Below are positions 51,524 through 59,853 of a stretch of DNA of 64,000 bases, piece after piece (the stretch's first letter is position 1; the number at the start of each line of letters is the position of its first letter). Below the pieces are notes generated by a model. The model did not search any database. It saw only the letters and a program-made list of their open reading frames with translations, and was not told the origin of the DNA. The DNA is from Proteus vulgaris (GTDB taxonomy: Bacteria > Pseudomonadota > Gammaproteobacteria > Enterobacterales > Enterobacteriaceae). A program made the translations under genes and the position numbers. Location: assembly GCF_033708015.1 (NCBI RefSeq), contig NZ_CP137920.1, forward strand, positions 1,240,001 to 1,304,000, written 5' to 3'.

Positions 51524-51864
51524 TACGCATTGTCTCTGGAAAAGGACCTTTTGAATTAGAATCACATGGCGATATCTTCGAAGCAACGGCACTTAAAGAT
51601 ATTACAGTACAATCAACTCAAGGTCATATTCAATTAACTGCTAAAAATGGAATTACTTTAGGCTGTGGCGGTGGATATATTAAAATAATGCCTGATGGCC
51701 AAATTGAAATTCATACACCGAGTCGTTTAAGCCTCAAAGGACAACATATTTGGAGTGAGCCAGCGAGTGAAGATTTCCCATTACCAGACCTTCCTCAATC
51801 TGTTTGTAAAGAGTGTTTAAAGAAAGCCCAAGAAAATGCTATGGGAGTCGCTATCCGTGAATAA
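51524..51864 (+). pseudogene. vgrG 3' fragment (DUF2345 end), VgrG 1
   Basis: The frame ending at TAA 51862-51864 encodes the end of a VgrG spike: GKGPFELESHGDIFEATALK, GHIQLTAKNGITLGCGGGYI, IMPDGQIEIHTPSRLSLKG, then a Cys-containing tail. This is the repetitive DUF2345 region. The whole gp27/gp5 part is missing, and the upstream junction with repeat R1 at 51523 is out of frame. DUF4123 and PAAR genes follow, the usual order after vgrG. Confidence 0.8.
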
Positions 51865-52639
51865 TACATTACAATCCCCATCAAAAGAAATAACGGATCA
51901 ATGGATAAAACAATTAAAATTGATCTCAGAAAAAACACATCTAGATTATCTCGATATTGTTATTGACCAAGCTGGGTTAGAAAATCCCATCGTTCCCGCT
52001 TTAATCAAGATGGATAATGATATTAGATGGTTTTCGCTTTTCACTAATATGCCGGAAGAAGGTTTTTTAGAACAAGCTCCTATGCTTATTCGTATTGAAT
52101 GGAATAAAAGTACACACTTAATTTTGTTAGAAGAGTTGTTTGAATTGCTTTATTCAGAGCCTCGGTTATTAATAACATCATCCCCTCTTCCATTTAATAT
52201 GTTATCTACTTTTTTACTTTCTCTTGCAGAAGTAGAATGGGGATTTAAATCTTGTTTACTTCGTTTTTATGATACACGCGTATTTCCAACATTAATAAAA
52301 GATATTCTTACACCTGAACAAAAAAAAAGATTTACTGATATTACTTTTATTTGGGGCTGGCTAGATAGAGATAATGATATGAGTTGGTTATTAGGCAGTT
52401 ATCACCCAGAAATTGAGGATGATACTTTTCCAATAATGCAGTTTAATGATGCTCAAATAAATAAATTGGGCTGTATTAGTGATGCTGAAGAACTAAGGTC
52501 ATATTCTGAATTTAATAACACATCCATAACTCAAGAAGAAAATTTCAATCACTTATATAACCTTGCTATTCAAGCTAATAATAGTGACCACTTAGGCACT
52601 GTAGAGGAATATATTCGCAAACACTCTGTTAAGAATTAA
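51857..52639 (+). CDS. DUF4123 T6SS effector adaptor/chaperone
   Basis: 260 aa from GTG 51857 (GGGAG nine bases upstream), overlapping the vgrG stop; an ATG at 51836 inside vgrG would give 267 aa. DYLDIVIDQAGLENPIVPAL near the N-terminus, SSPLPFNMLSTFLLSL and FYDTRVFPTL are in keeping with DUF4123 proteins, which load effectors onto VgrG/PAAR spikes. A role for the nearby Tle1 is inferred from gene order (vgrG, DUF4123, PAAR, immunities, effector). The frame is intact although its vgrG and effector are broken. Confidence 0.75.
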   Translation: MNNTLQSPSKEITDQWIKQLKLISEKTHLDYLDIVIDQAGLENPIVPALIKMDNDIRWFSLFTNMPEEGFLEQAPMLIRIEWNKSTHLILLEELFELLYSEPRLLITSSPLPFNMLSTFLLSLAEVEWGFKSCLLRFYDTRVFPTLIKDILTPEQKKRFTDITFIWGWLDRDNDMSWLLGSYHPEIEDDTFPIMQFNDAQINKLGCISDAEELRSYSEFNNTSITQEENFNHLYNLAIQANNSDHLGTVEEYIRKHSVKN

Positions 52640-52687
52640 ATTATTCATATTACTATTTTTCAAATTCACACTTAAAAAGAATATAAA

Positions 52688-52945
52688 ATGAAAAAGATAA
52701 TTAGAGTTGGAGATACTTTAAATCCTTATGGGGGACAAGTGATGACCGGAAGCTACTTAGCGTATGGAAAACCTGTAGCTTGTATTGGTGATTCTGTTAT
52801 TTGCAATAAACATGGTGAAAATAAAATTATGGAAGGAGCAACAAATTCAATCATAAATAAAAAAGCCATTGCATTAGATGGACATCATTGCGCTTGTGGT
52901 TGTACTTTAGTAAGTTCCCTTTCTGATATAAATATTAAATCATAA
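52688..52945 (+). CDS. PAAR-domain spike tip protein, PAAR 1
   Basis: 85 aa stand-alone PAAR protein that sharpens the VgrG tip. The N-terminal MKKIIRVGDTLNPYGGQVM and the middle KPVACIGDSVICNKHGENKI are typical, and His/Cys residues suited to zinc are in CNKHG and GHHCACGC. It follows the DUF4123 gene by 48 bp and precedes the DUF3304 lipoproteins. There is no C-terminal toxin extension. Confidence 0.82.
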   Translation: MKKIIRVGDTLNPYGGQVMTGSYLAYGKPVACIGDSVICNKHGENKIMEGATNSIINKKAIALDGHHCACGCTLVSSLSDINIKS

Positions 52946-52995
52946 ACTAATTATTTATATTCCATTATTATTTTATAATATATAAAGTAGGTAAT

Positions 52996-53520
52996 ATGAT
53001 TAAATTAAAAATAATATTATTAATTCTAGCCTATTCCTTTTTCCTTTCTGGTTGTGCCAATGCGGGCTCTTGGGGTGCGAAACCGGAAAACTCCATATTG
53101 GGAGCCGGGCTTCAGGGCTATAACCACACGCAATACAGTATTACCGGTTTTTCGATTAATGAAGGTTATGGCAGTATTGGCGGCACGGTCTGTTGTGTGA
53201 TGATCCCCGAAAAATGGCGCCCTAATTTAATCGCGCATATTCAATGGGAAAAACTCGATAAAAGTAAACTATCTCCAGCACCTGATTTTGATCAAGTAGA
53301 AGCCTATAACCGCTGGGAAAAAGAATTAGACCGCTATACGACCTATCACGAAGCTTGGGTGCCAATCCCACAATATGATGAACCTTGTAGTGTAAAAGTG
53401 CATTTCTTACCTTGCGACGAAGTGAAAATCACCACGTCTTGCAAGGGATATGGCCATCCTGAATATCCAATTAATGAGCCTCATAATTTGAAGGAGCCCG
53501 CTGTATGTCCCCAAAAATAA
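52996..53520 (+). CDS. DUF3304 lipoprotein, Tle1 immunity candidate, copy A
   Basis: 174 aa. A signal peptide with lipobox LSGC (Cys about residue 20) is followed by a DUF3304 domain: GLQGYNHTQYSITGFSIN, GGTVCCVMIPEKWRP, HFLPCDEVKIT. DUF3304 lipoproteins are commonly the immunity partners of Tle1 (DUF2235) phospholipases, protecting from the periplasm. Its 5' end differs from copies B and C (shorter signal peptide), and its stop lies 16 bp inside copy B, an overlap that recurs at each junction. Confidence 0.82.
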   Translation: MIKLKIILLILAYSFFLSGCANAGSWGAKPENSILGAGLQGYNHTQYSITGFSINEGYGSIGGTVCCVMIPEKWRPNLIAHIQWEKLDKSKLSPAPDFDQVEAYNRWEKELDRYTTYHEAWVPIPQYDEPCSVKVHFLPCDEVKITTSCKGYGHPEYPINEPHNLKEPAVCPQK

Positions 53521-54050
53521 CCTTTTGGCAAATTTCCCCCAAACTTGCCTCGCTCTTAATTATCTCTTTTTTCCTTTCTGGTTGTGCCAATGCGGGCTCT
53601 TGGGGTGCAAAACCAGAAAACTCCATCTTGGGAGCCGGGCTTCAGGGCTATAACCACACACAATTTGAAATTTCAGGTTTTTCAATTAATGAAGGTTACG
53701 GCAGTATTGGTGGCACGGTCTGTTGTGTGATGATCCCTGAAAAATGGCGCCCTAATTTAATCGCACATATTCAATGGAAAAAGGTGGATACCACAAAATT
53801 TCCACCAGCACCTGATTTTGACCAAGTCGAAGCCTATAATCGCTGGGAGCAACAACTGCGCGATAATACCTCAACCCACGAAGCTTGGGTGCCGATCCCG
53901 CAATATGACGAACCTTGTAGTGTTAAAGTCCATTTCTTACCTTGCGACGAAGTGAAAATCACCACGTCTTGCAAGGGATATGGCCATCCTGAATATCCAA
54001 TTAATGAGCCTCATAATTTGAAGGAGCCCGCTGTATGTCCCCAAAAATAA
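53505..54050 (+). CDS. DUF3304 lipoprotein, Tle1 immunity candidate, copy B
   Basis: 181 aa, lipobox LSGC at about residues 24-27. The N-terminal half is identical to copy C, the C-terminal third (CKGYGHPEYPINEPHN) is identical to copy A, and the middle (QQLRDNTSTHEAW) is unique. It starts 16 bp before the end of copy A. Function as for copy A; the variable middle may set which toxin variant is bound, which is inference. Confidence 0.82.
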   Translation: MSPKITFWQISPKLASLLIISFFLSGCANAGSWGAKPENSILGAGLQGYNHTQFEISGFSINEGYGSIGGTVCCVMIPEKWRPNLIAHIQWKKVDTTKFPPAPDFDQVEAYNRWEQQLRDNTSTHEAWVPIPQYDEPCSVKVHFLPCDEVKITTSCKGYGHPEYPINEPHNLKEPAVCPQK

Positions 54051-54564
54051 CCTTTTGGCAAATTTCCCCCAAACTTGCCTCGCTCTTAATTATCTCTTTT
54101 TTCCTTTCTGGTTGTGCCAATGCGGGCTCTTGGGGTGCAAAACCAGAAAACTCCATCTTGGGAGCCGGGCTTCAGGGCTATAACCACACACAATTTGAAA
54201 TTTCAGGTTTTTCAATTAATGAAGGTTACGGCAGTATTGGTGGCACGGTCTGTTGTGTGATGATCCCTGAAAAATGGCGCCCTAATTTAATCGCACATAT
54301 TCAATGGAAAAAGGTGGATACCACAAAATTTCCACCAGCACCTGATTTTGACCAAGTCGAAGCCTATAATCGCTGGGAAAAAGAATTAGACCGCTATACG
54401 ACCTATCACGAAGCTTGGGTGCCAATCCCACAATATGATGAACCTTGTAGTGTAAAAGTGCATTTTTTACCTTGTAATGAAGTAAAAATCACTACTTCCT
54501 GTTATAGCTATCACGACCCTGAATATCCAATAACTGAACCAATGAAAATGAAGGAGCCCGCCGT
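53505..54564 (+). repeat. Tandem 530 bp duplication of the immunity gene
   Basis: Start codons of copies B and C and of the Tle1 remnant lie at 53505, 54035 and 54565, exactly 530 bp apart, and each overlaps the preceding stop by 16 bp. Long stretches are identical between units, so the array arose by recent unequal crossing-over plus gene conversion. Confidence 0.93.
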
Positions 54565-54580
54565 ATGTTCGAAGAAATAA
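54035..54580 (+). CDS. DUF3304 lipoprotein, Tle1 immunity candidate, copy C
   Basis: 181 aa with the same signal peptide and lipobox as copy B. The segment KELDRYTTYHEAW matches copy A, whereas the last third (CYSYHDPEYPITEPMKMK) is unique to this copy. As the copy directly upstream of the effector remnant, it probably carries the original C-terminus of the immunity gene. Its stop overlaps the effector start by 16 bp. Confidence 0.82.
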   Translation: MSPKITFWQISPKLASLLIISFFLSGCANAGSWGAKPENSILGAGLQGYNHTQFEISGFSINEGYGSIGGTVCCVMIPEKWRPNLIAHIQWKKVDTTKFPPAPDFDQVEAYNRWEKELDRYTTYHEAWVPIPQYDEPCSVKVHFLPCNEVKITTSCYSYHDPEYPITEPMKMKEPAVCSKK

Positions 54581-55734
54581 AAGCAGATCCAGTTTGGGTA
54601 CCTAATCATTTCCCTGATAAAGGCCGATTAAAATTAACACAACAACAGATAGAACATAACTATAAAATACGAGAAGAAGAGAAACGAAATCATAGTTCCA
54701 GCCTTGCTAGCATAAAAATAACTGCTGTCGAAATTTGCATATTAGTTTCTTTTTCGATGGCACCAATAATAATCGAGATAGAGATATGAAGGCTGAGCCT
54801 AAAACCGCCACCAATATTACACATTTATTTGAAGCTACTAACGAAGACTCTGAAGATAAAGCCAAAAAAGAAAGAGAATATTTTAAATATTATATGCCTG
54901 GTGTCGGCACAGCCTTTCCTGAAATAGCAGAATATAACTTCACTACTACGGGTTTAAAATATGCTACCGGGGGAGGATCGTATTAATTGGGCATTATTAA
55001 TGTTAGCCAATACATTAATTATTGCTTCAAATCAAAAGGAATTAGTAACATCTGAATTACGTACTCACTTAAAAGATATGGCAACCCCAACATATCTTCC
55101 TATTAGCGGTAAAGGTCGTCGCCGTGCCATTATCCACTCTTTAGTTAATAAAAAGAGATTATTGAAGGATTACAACTTAAACCTAAAACATTAACGATTA
55201 AACTTTATGTTTATGGTTTCTCTCGTGGTGCGGCGGAAGCAAGAACCTTTGTTAATTGGGTGACGCAATTATTTGATACCCCAGAAGGAGCCGATAAACC
55301 TGTTCAAAAATTATGTGGTATTGATGTAAAAGTCGAATTTATCGGTATTTTAGATACCGTACCCTCTGTGGGTATAGTGCACTTGGCGCCCTTCTTTTCG
55401 GGTCATATGGATTGGGCAAATGGTACTCAGCAACTCCCCAGTGAAAAAGTTTTTCCTAACTTTATTAAATGCTGTCGTCACTTTGTTTCTGCCCATGAAC
55501 AACGTTTCTGTTTTCCTCTAGATACAGTAAGACGGCCTTTAAATTGGGAGAATGAAAAAAATAAAGTAAATATATCTGAAAGTAATAAAAATACTGATGG
55601 GAATAAATATGATCGTTATCCTAAAATATCCGATATTGAAGAAGTGGTTTATCCCGGTGGTTCAAACTAAGCTTGAGACAATTGACAGTTGTACACAGTT
55701 TATTCCCACCGATGATACTAAAAATTGGAAATAA
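54565..55734 (+). pseudogene. Tle1-type DUF2235 phospholipase effector, heavily frameshifted
   Basis: From ATG 54565, pieces of one protein appear in changing frames: MFEEIKADPVWVPNHFPDKG; ISFFFDGTNNN (DUF2235 start); GEDRINWALLMLANTL; then KLYVYGFSRGAAEARTF with the GxSxG nucleophile elbow GFSRG (55215-55229). Breaks fall near 54727-54740, in a G5 run at 54969-54973, and in an A5 run at 55150-55154. After VYPG the frame stops at 55668-55670, and a tail (IDSCTQFIPTDD) appears in another frame to 55734, so an internal deletion is also likely. No functional enzyme can be made. Confidence 0.85.
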
Positions 55735-55737
55735 CCC

Positions 55738-56580
55738 ATGAAAAACTTATCTCTTTTTATCTTTATCCTTATTTTACCCACTCTTGCGGGATGTGATAGT
55801 GCGGAAAAAAAAGCCAAGAAAGAGGCAGAAACCTATGCATTACGCCAATCTTCATTTGAGAATATGGTTGATATTAAAGGGGGGCGCTTTCAAATGGGGG
55901 ATTTTGGTGATTTAGTGGCATTAAAAATTCAATATAGTACAGATCCAACGACTAAACCGTTGCATTGGGTAACGTTGTCTGATTTTAAAATGGGAAAATA
56001 TCGAGTGACGTGGGGGGAGTTTAATCGTTGGCTTGCTTTGCAAGGGCGAGATAAAACGGATTATTACTTAGATATATTTAATAACCCGTATGCAGATAAA
56101 GATAAATTGGGGGACGATTATCCTGCCAAGGTTTCTTGGGCTGATGCGAAAGCTTATTGCCAATGGTTGGGAAAAGATACACAGCGCCATACTGATTTGC
56201 CCACGGAAGCCCAATGGGAATACGCCGCACGCAGTGGCGGACAACTACTGATTTACGGTAATAGTGACAATAAACTCCATTATCAAGATGATCCTGACCT
56301 TAATTTTGTCTCCTTCGGTAAGCCTGTTGGCAGCTTTGCTCCTAACCCTATTGGGCTATATGATATGATGGGTAATGGCAGAGATTGGATTAACGACTGG
56401 TATTCCTCCGACTATTATCAACACTCCCCTGAAATTAATCCCCAAGGCCCAGAATCGGGTAAAAAAAAGGTGATACGTGGTTATATGGGATCGTTTGATG
56501 GTATGCTCACGATTACTCGTGGTGGCGATCTTCCCGATACTGAATTTGGTAATGGTTTTCGCTGTGTGGAAAACTTGTAA
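55738..56580 (+). CDS. SUMF1/FGE-sulfatase-domain lipoprotein
   Basis: 280 aa. A signal peptide with lipobox LAGC (Cys19) precedes a short Lys/Glu-rich linker and a formylglycine-generating-enzyme-like domain: MVDIKGGRFQMGDFGD, RVTWGEFNRWL, PAKVSWADAKAYCQWLG, LPTEAQWEYAARSGG, FRCVENL. The paired Cys needed for formylglycine formation is not apparent, so it is probably a binding or structural protein. Such lipoproteins occur beside Tle1 and DUF3304 genes; an immunity-like role is inference. It begins 3 bp after the Tle1 remnant. Confidence 0.82.
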   Translation: MKNLSLFIFILILPTLAGCDSAEKKAKKEAETYALRQSSFENMVDIKGGRFQMGDFGDLVALKIQYSTDPTTKPLHWVTLSDFKMGKYRVTWGEFNRWLALQGRDKTDYYLDIFNNPYADKDKLGDDYPAKVSWADAKAYCQWLGKDTQRHTDLPTEAQWEYAARSGGQLLIYGNSDNKLHYQDDPDLNFVSFGKPVGSFAPNPIGLYDMMGNGRDWINDWYSSDYYQHSPEINPQGPESGKKKVIRGYMGSFDGMLTITRGGDLPDTEFGNGFRCVENL

Positions 56581-56880
56581 TGAAATATTTATCGCTTGAA
56601 TCTTATCTCTTATTTTATTTCCTCTTACGAAGGGTGATGATAGTGAAAAAGGGCTGAAGAAAAAGCATTAATCTTTTTTTAATAATATGGTTTATATTAA
56701 AGGAAGGCTTTTGGCCATTTGTTGGAATTAAAAATTTAATATAATTTTGAGTCTGAGATTAAGCCTTTACATTAGATAACTTTGCCTGACTTTAAAATGG
56801 GAATGCGGGCAAAATATGGTGATTTTAACCACTAGCTTACCTTATTAAGCAATGATTGTCTTATTCAACTTTTATTGATG
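56580..56880 (+). pseudogene. Decayed second copy of the SUMF1 lipoprotein gene
   Basis: The sequence from ATG 56580 still aligns in pieces to the start of the preceding gene: a start and signal region (ATGAAATATTTATCGCTTGA), a match to the GTTGATATTAAAGG region near 56690, and TGACTTTAAAATGGGAA near 56790. The intervening bases have many indels and stops. It ends where repeat R1 copy 2 begins. Confidence 0.75.
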
Positions 56881-57142
56881 GATATGAAAGTATGTCTGTA
56901 CATCTTGCAAAATCCTATGTGGGTGACACCTATGGGATGCATTTTCTGTTAATTCAAGCGACTGAAGTCGCTATCGCCTTTCATGAAGGTGACCTATATA
57001 GAATATTATAAGCCCAACGAATTAATGTTATGGATAAATAAAACCAATTTCTTTGGTAAAAATAATGAGGTTTTTTATTTCCGAAAAAGAGGAAGAGATA
57101 GTTTTTGCTAAACTTTGGGATAATACAGAAAAAGGTCAATAA
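56881..57142 (+). pseudogene. Decayed 3' fragment of an unidentified island gene, copy 2
   Basis: Same decayed frames as 49832-50091 (ESMSVHLAKSYVGDTYGMHF and later KLWDNTEKGQ), starting at the left end of repeat R1 copy 2. No start codon or ribosome site of its own. Confidence 0.55.
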
Positions 57143-57177
57143 TCTGATGAAAAAGAAAAAATAAAATAGAAGAAATT

Positions 57178-58158
57178 ATGTTTAATTTTCGAATAAATCG
57201 TTATTTAGATGATGAGGATTTATATAATCGTCTTATTCAAGGTTATCGACGTGACGAAATTAAGCAAAAAGATTTAATGAGTGATTTATCCATAATCAAA
57301 TTAAATTCTACTTTTTTAGAAGTGACGGATGTACATTATAAAGAACGTGGTTATGTTACTCTTATTATTTTATTTTTCTTTAAGGATGTGTTTTTTTTAA
57401 ATGTTGTTTTTTTTCCATTAAATATCGATTGGTATATAATATCAATATCAATATCAATATCAATATCAATATCAATATCAATACCAAGTTTATTTTTTGC
57501 TCTTTTTTTCCTTAAAATCGAATGCTTTATTTATACTCATTATCCCATTCGTTTTAATCGTAAAAAACAACTGGTTCATCTATTTAGAGTTAATGGAGAA
57601 GTACAAACTATACCTTGGAAAGATATCTATTTTTGTATGCGAAGGGAAAAGCCCGATGGGATGACACCTAAAATGTGGTATCTGTGTGGACATCTTTTAG
57701 CTGAAGATGGCATTACGGTTATTGATACCTTTACGGTGAGTATGTATGCGCCGAAAAAAATATATGTGCTACGCTTCTGGGAGTTGATACGCCGTTATAT
57801 GGAAGATAAAAACGGTGTTAAAGAAGTAGCTGATATTTCCAGTTGGTTTTTACCTATCAATGAACGAAAAGAGCCGTTTGGAATAGGGCTTTGGATGTTA
57901 ACTATGCGCAGTGGATTTATTGGTTCAATCATTATGCTTCCCGTAAATATAGCACATGCAGCGGCTCGTTGGCTGACCTTTCAAACCAGTAAAATTCCCC
58001 AATGGACATCCGAAGTTGAAGCTCTTTGTCATATCAGTGAGCATGATCCTTATAATTTTGATTGTCATGGTGTGGACATGAAATGGCGTTGGCGTTATTT
58101 GCTTTTTTGGCGTTATAAAGAAGGTATTGCTGTGACAGGACGTCGTTGGAAACGATAA
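57178..58158 (+). CDS. DUF6708-like membrane protein, copy 2
   Basis: 326 aa from ATG 57178. The upstream ATG used as an alternative in copy 1 is out of frame here, because the A run is two bases shorter. It is nearly identical to copy 1 except for scattered substitutions, a rewritten stretch in the first hydrophobic helix (FFFKDVFFLNVVFF), and seven Ser-Ile repeats in the second. Function as inferred for copy 1. Confidence 0.65.
   Translation: MFNFRINRYLDDEDLYNRLIQGYRRDEIKQKDLMSDLSIIKLNSTFLEVTDVHYKERGYVTLIILFFFKDVFFLNVVFFPLNIDWYIISISISISISISISIPSLFFALFFLKIECFIYTHYPIRFNRKKQLVHLFRVNGEVQTIPWKDIYFCMRREKPDGMTPKMWYLCGHLLAEDGITVIDTFTVSMYAPKKIYVLRFWELIRRYMEDKNGVKEVADISSWFLPINERKEPFGIGLWMLTMRSGFIGSIIMLPVNIAHAAARWLTFQTSKIPQWTSEVEALCHISEHDPYNFDCHGVDMKWRWRYLLFWRYKEGIAVTGRRWKR
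57437..57483 (+). repeat. Hexanucleotide tandem repeat (ATATCA)n inside a coding region
   Basis: Seven TCA-ATA codon pairs encode (Ser-Ile)7 within a transmembrane helix of the DUF6708-like protein. The other copy has two. The repeat unit is two codons, so length changes keep the frame. Confidence 0.85.
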
Positions 58159-58186
58159 TTTTAAAAAACGTATTTATTGGGAATAG

Positions 58187-58417
58187 ATGATACGACCGGA
58201 TTCTATTTTACTAAAAACTCTTCCTATTCCACCTAAATTAAATATAAATAAGCACATTGTTATTGTTTTTTTTCTGGGAGTAATTATATTTTTATCTTTG
58301 GTTTTTGTTTCCTACCTATTCAAGATTGACAAACCAAAATTAATATATGTTGTGTTATCTTCAATAACTTCAATCTGTTACTTAATTTTTGATCAAGAAA
58401 ATAAAAGAAATGAATAA
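58187..58417 (+). CDS. Small two-helix membrane protein, copy 2
   Basis: 76 aa, identical to the protein at 51116. It starts 28 bp after the DUF6708-like gene, with GGGAATAG directly before the ATG. Perfect conservation in both copies reflects recent duplication or selection; the two cannot be separated here. No family recognised. Confidence 0.55.
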   Translation: MIRPDSILLKTLPIPPKLNINKHIVIVFFLGVIIFLSLVFVSYLFKIDKPKLIYVVLSSITSICYLIFDQENKRNE

Positions 58418-58565
58418 TATTTATTCTGGAAAAGAAATTATAAATAATAACTTTTCTATGAGTTTATCATCTAAGATCTCTAATAGATTAAAAAATCATT
58501 ATGGCACTTTTTGGCGCAGAAAAATAACAATCCAACTCCTCATCGGCACGCCCCTTTCTATCTAA
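58410..58565 (+). CDS. 51-codon overlapping frame of unknown status, copy 2
   Basis: Same frame as at 51339-51494, overlapping the end of the 76 aa gene and stopping immediately before the vgrG-derived reading frame at 58566. Possibly a gene stump rather than a functional small protein. Confidence 0.3.
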   Translation: MNNIYSGKEIINNNFSMSLSSKISNRLKNHYGTFWRRKITIQLLIGTPLSI

Positions 58566-59853
58566 AAACTCACTCCCAATCTAACAACTGATATCTGGCA
58601 AGAAAATAACGGCACATTGCTTAAAGTCCGATTTAACGCTATACCTTATAGTGAAACTCTTTGCTGGCGTCCAGCTGTTAAACCTCGCCCAATTATCACA
58701 GGCACACTGACTGCGCGTTATTGTTGATGCCAATCGTGATAAACGTGGCGAAGGTTTTGAATTACGCACTGACAGTTGGGGAGCTATAAGAGCAGGTAAA
58801 GGGTTATTTATTAGTGCAGATAATCAAGCCAAAGCAGGTGGTGAAGTGCTGGCAATGGAGGAGGCGATTGAGCAATTAGAGCAGGCTCTGTCACTCGCTA
58901 GAAATCTACAAAAAGCAGCTATAACAGCTCATGCAAGTAGCCATGATTTAGACTGCCAATCAAGTTTAAACACAACTTTAAAACATTTATCCTCCGCAGG
59001 TATGCTTTTACATGCACCAAAAGGTATCGGTATTTTAAGTCCCAAAGCTATTATGCTTTCTTCTGGAGTAGAAAGCATTGGCATCATATCGGGTCATAAT
59101 ACGGATATTAGTGCAGAAAACTCAATAATAGCAACAGCGAGTGAAACAATAAGTTTGTTTGCTAGAAAATCAGGAATGAAATTATTTGCGGGACAAGGAA
59201 AATTAGAATTACAGGCTCAGGATGATGAATTAAATGCCATTGCGTTAAGTAATATATTATTAAGTAGTGAACAAGGAAAGGTTCTTATTAAAGCTAATCA
59301 AGAACTCACTTTAAATTGTGGTGACGCCTATATAACACTTAAAGATGGAAATATTGAGCTAGGTTGTCCTAAAAATATTCTATTAAGATCATCGAATGTA
59401 CAAAAAATGGGAGCGGCTTCCTTATCAACTCCAATTAATGAACTACCTCGAGGTTTTAGTGGTGAATATGTATTAACGAGTGAACAAACAGGAGAACCAT
59501 TACCTTTCACTTCTTATAAAATCACAACAGAAGAAGGAGAAGAATATAATGGCGTTTCTGATAAAGATGGGAAAACACTAACTATCTATACCTCTTATCC
59601 AAACTCATTAGAAATTGAATTTCCTGATACCATTCACGATGAGCAATTCAAAGCAACTAATAAATAAACAGGAAAACCTATTCCTAATTATCCTTATTAT
59701 ATAACATCAAATAATGGTAAGGTTTTATTCGGATACACAAATAACATGGGATTAACAGAGCGATTTGAAACAGGTATTGAACCTGACATTAAAATTTTAT
59801 GGGGAGATGAAGCACTAGAAAAAATAGAACAAGGAGAAGAGAATGCCCAATAG
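58566..59853 (+). pseudogene. vgrG with internal deletion and in-frame stop, VgrG 2
   Basis: The first frame (58566 to about 58716) encodes a mid-VgrG segment: VRFNAIPYSETLCWRPAVKP, then RPIITGTLTAR. It then joins out of frame, near 58717, to the spike end IVDANRDKRGEGFELRTDSW with the DUF2345 repeats. A C-terminal transthyretin-like domain follows (GEYVLTSEQTGEPLPFTSY, GVSDKDGKTLTIY). A TAA at 59665-59667 interrupts; 61 more in-frame codons (GKPIPNYPYYITSNNGKVLF) run to TAG 59851. The longest open part with an ATG is 58846-59667. It cannot form a full spike. Confidence 0.8.

Larger units (their letters stand above)
56883..58594 (+). repeat. 1.7 kb direct repeat R1, copy 2
   Basis: Near-identical to 49832-51523 and 20 bp longer overall. 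Differences include a longer hexanucleotide array at about 57437-57483, a shorter A run near 57160, and local changes around 57375-57410. The right end falls inside vgrG-derived sequence at the same string as copy 1. Confidence 0.9.

Noticed and set aside
53505..54564. Regular direct repeats that could suggest a CRISPR array or minisatellite
   Set aside because: The unit is 530 bp and each contains a full lipoprotein gene; there are no short repeats with unique spacers.
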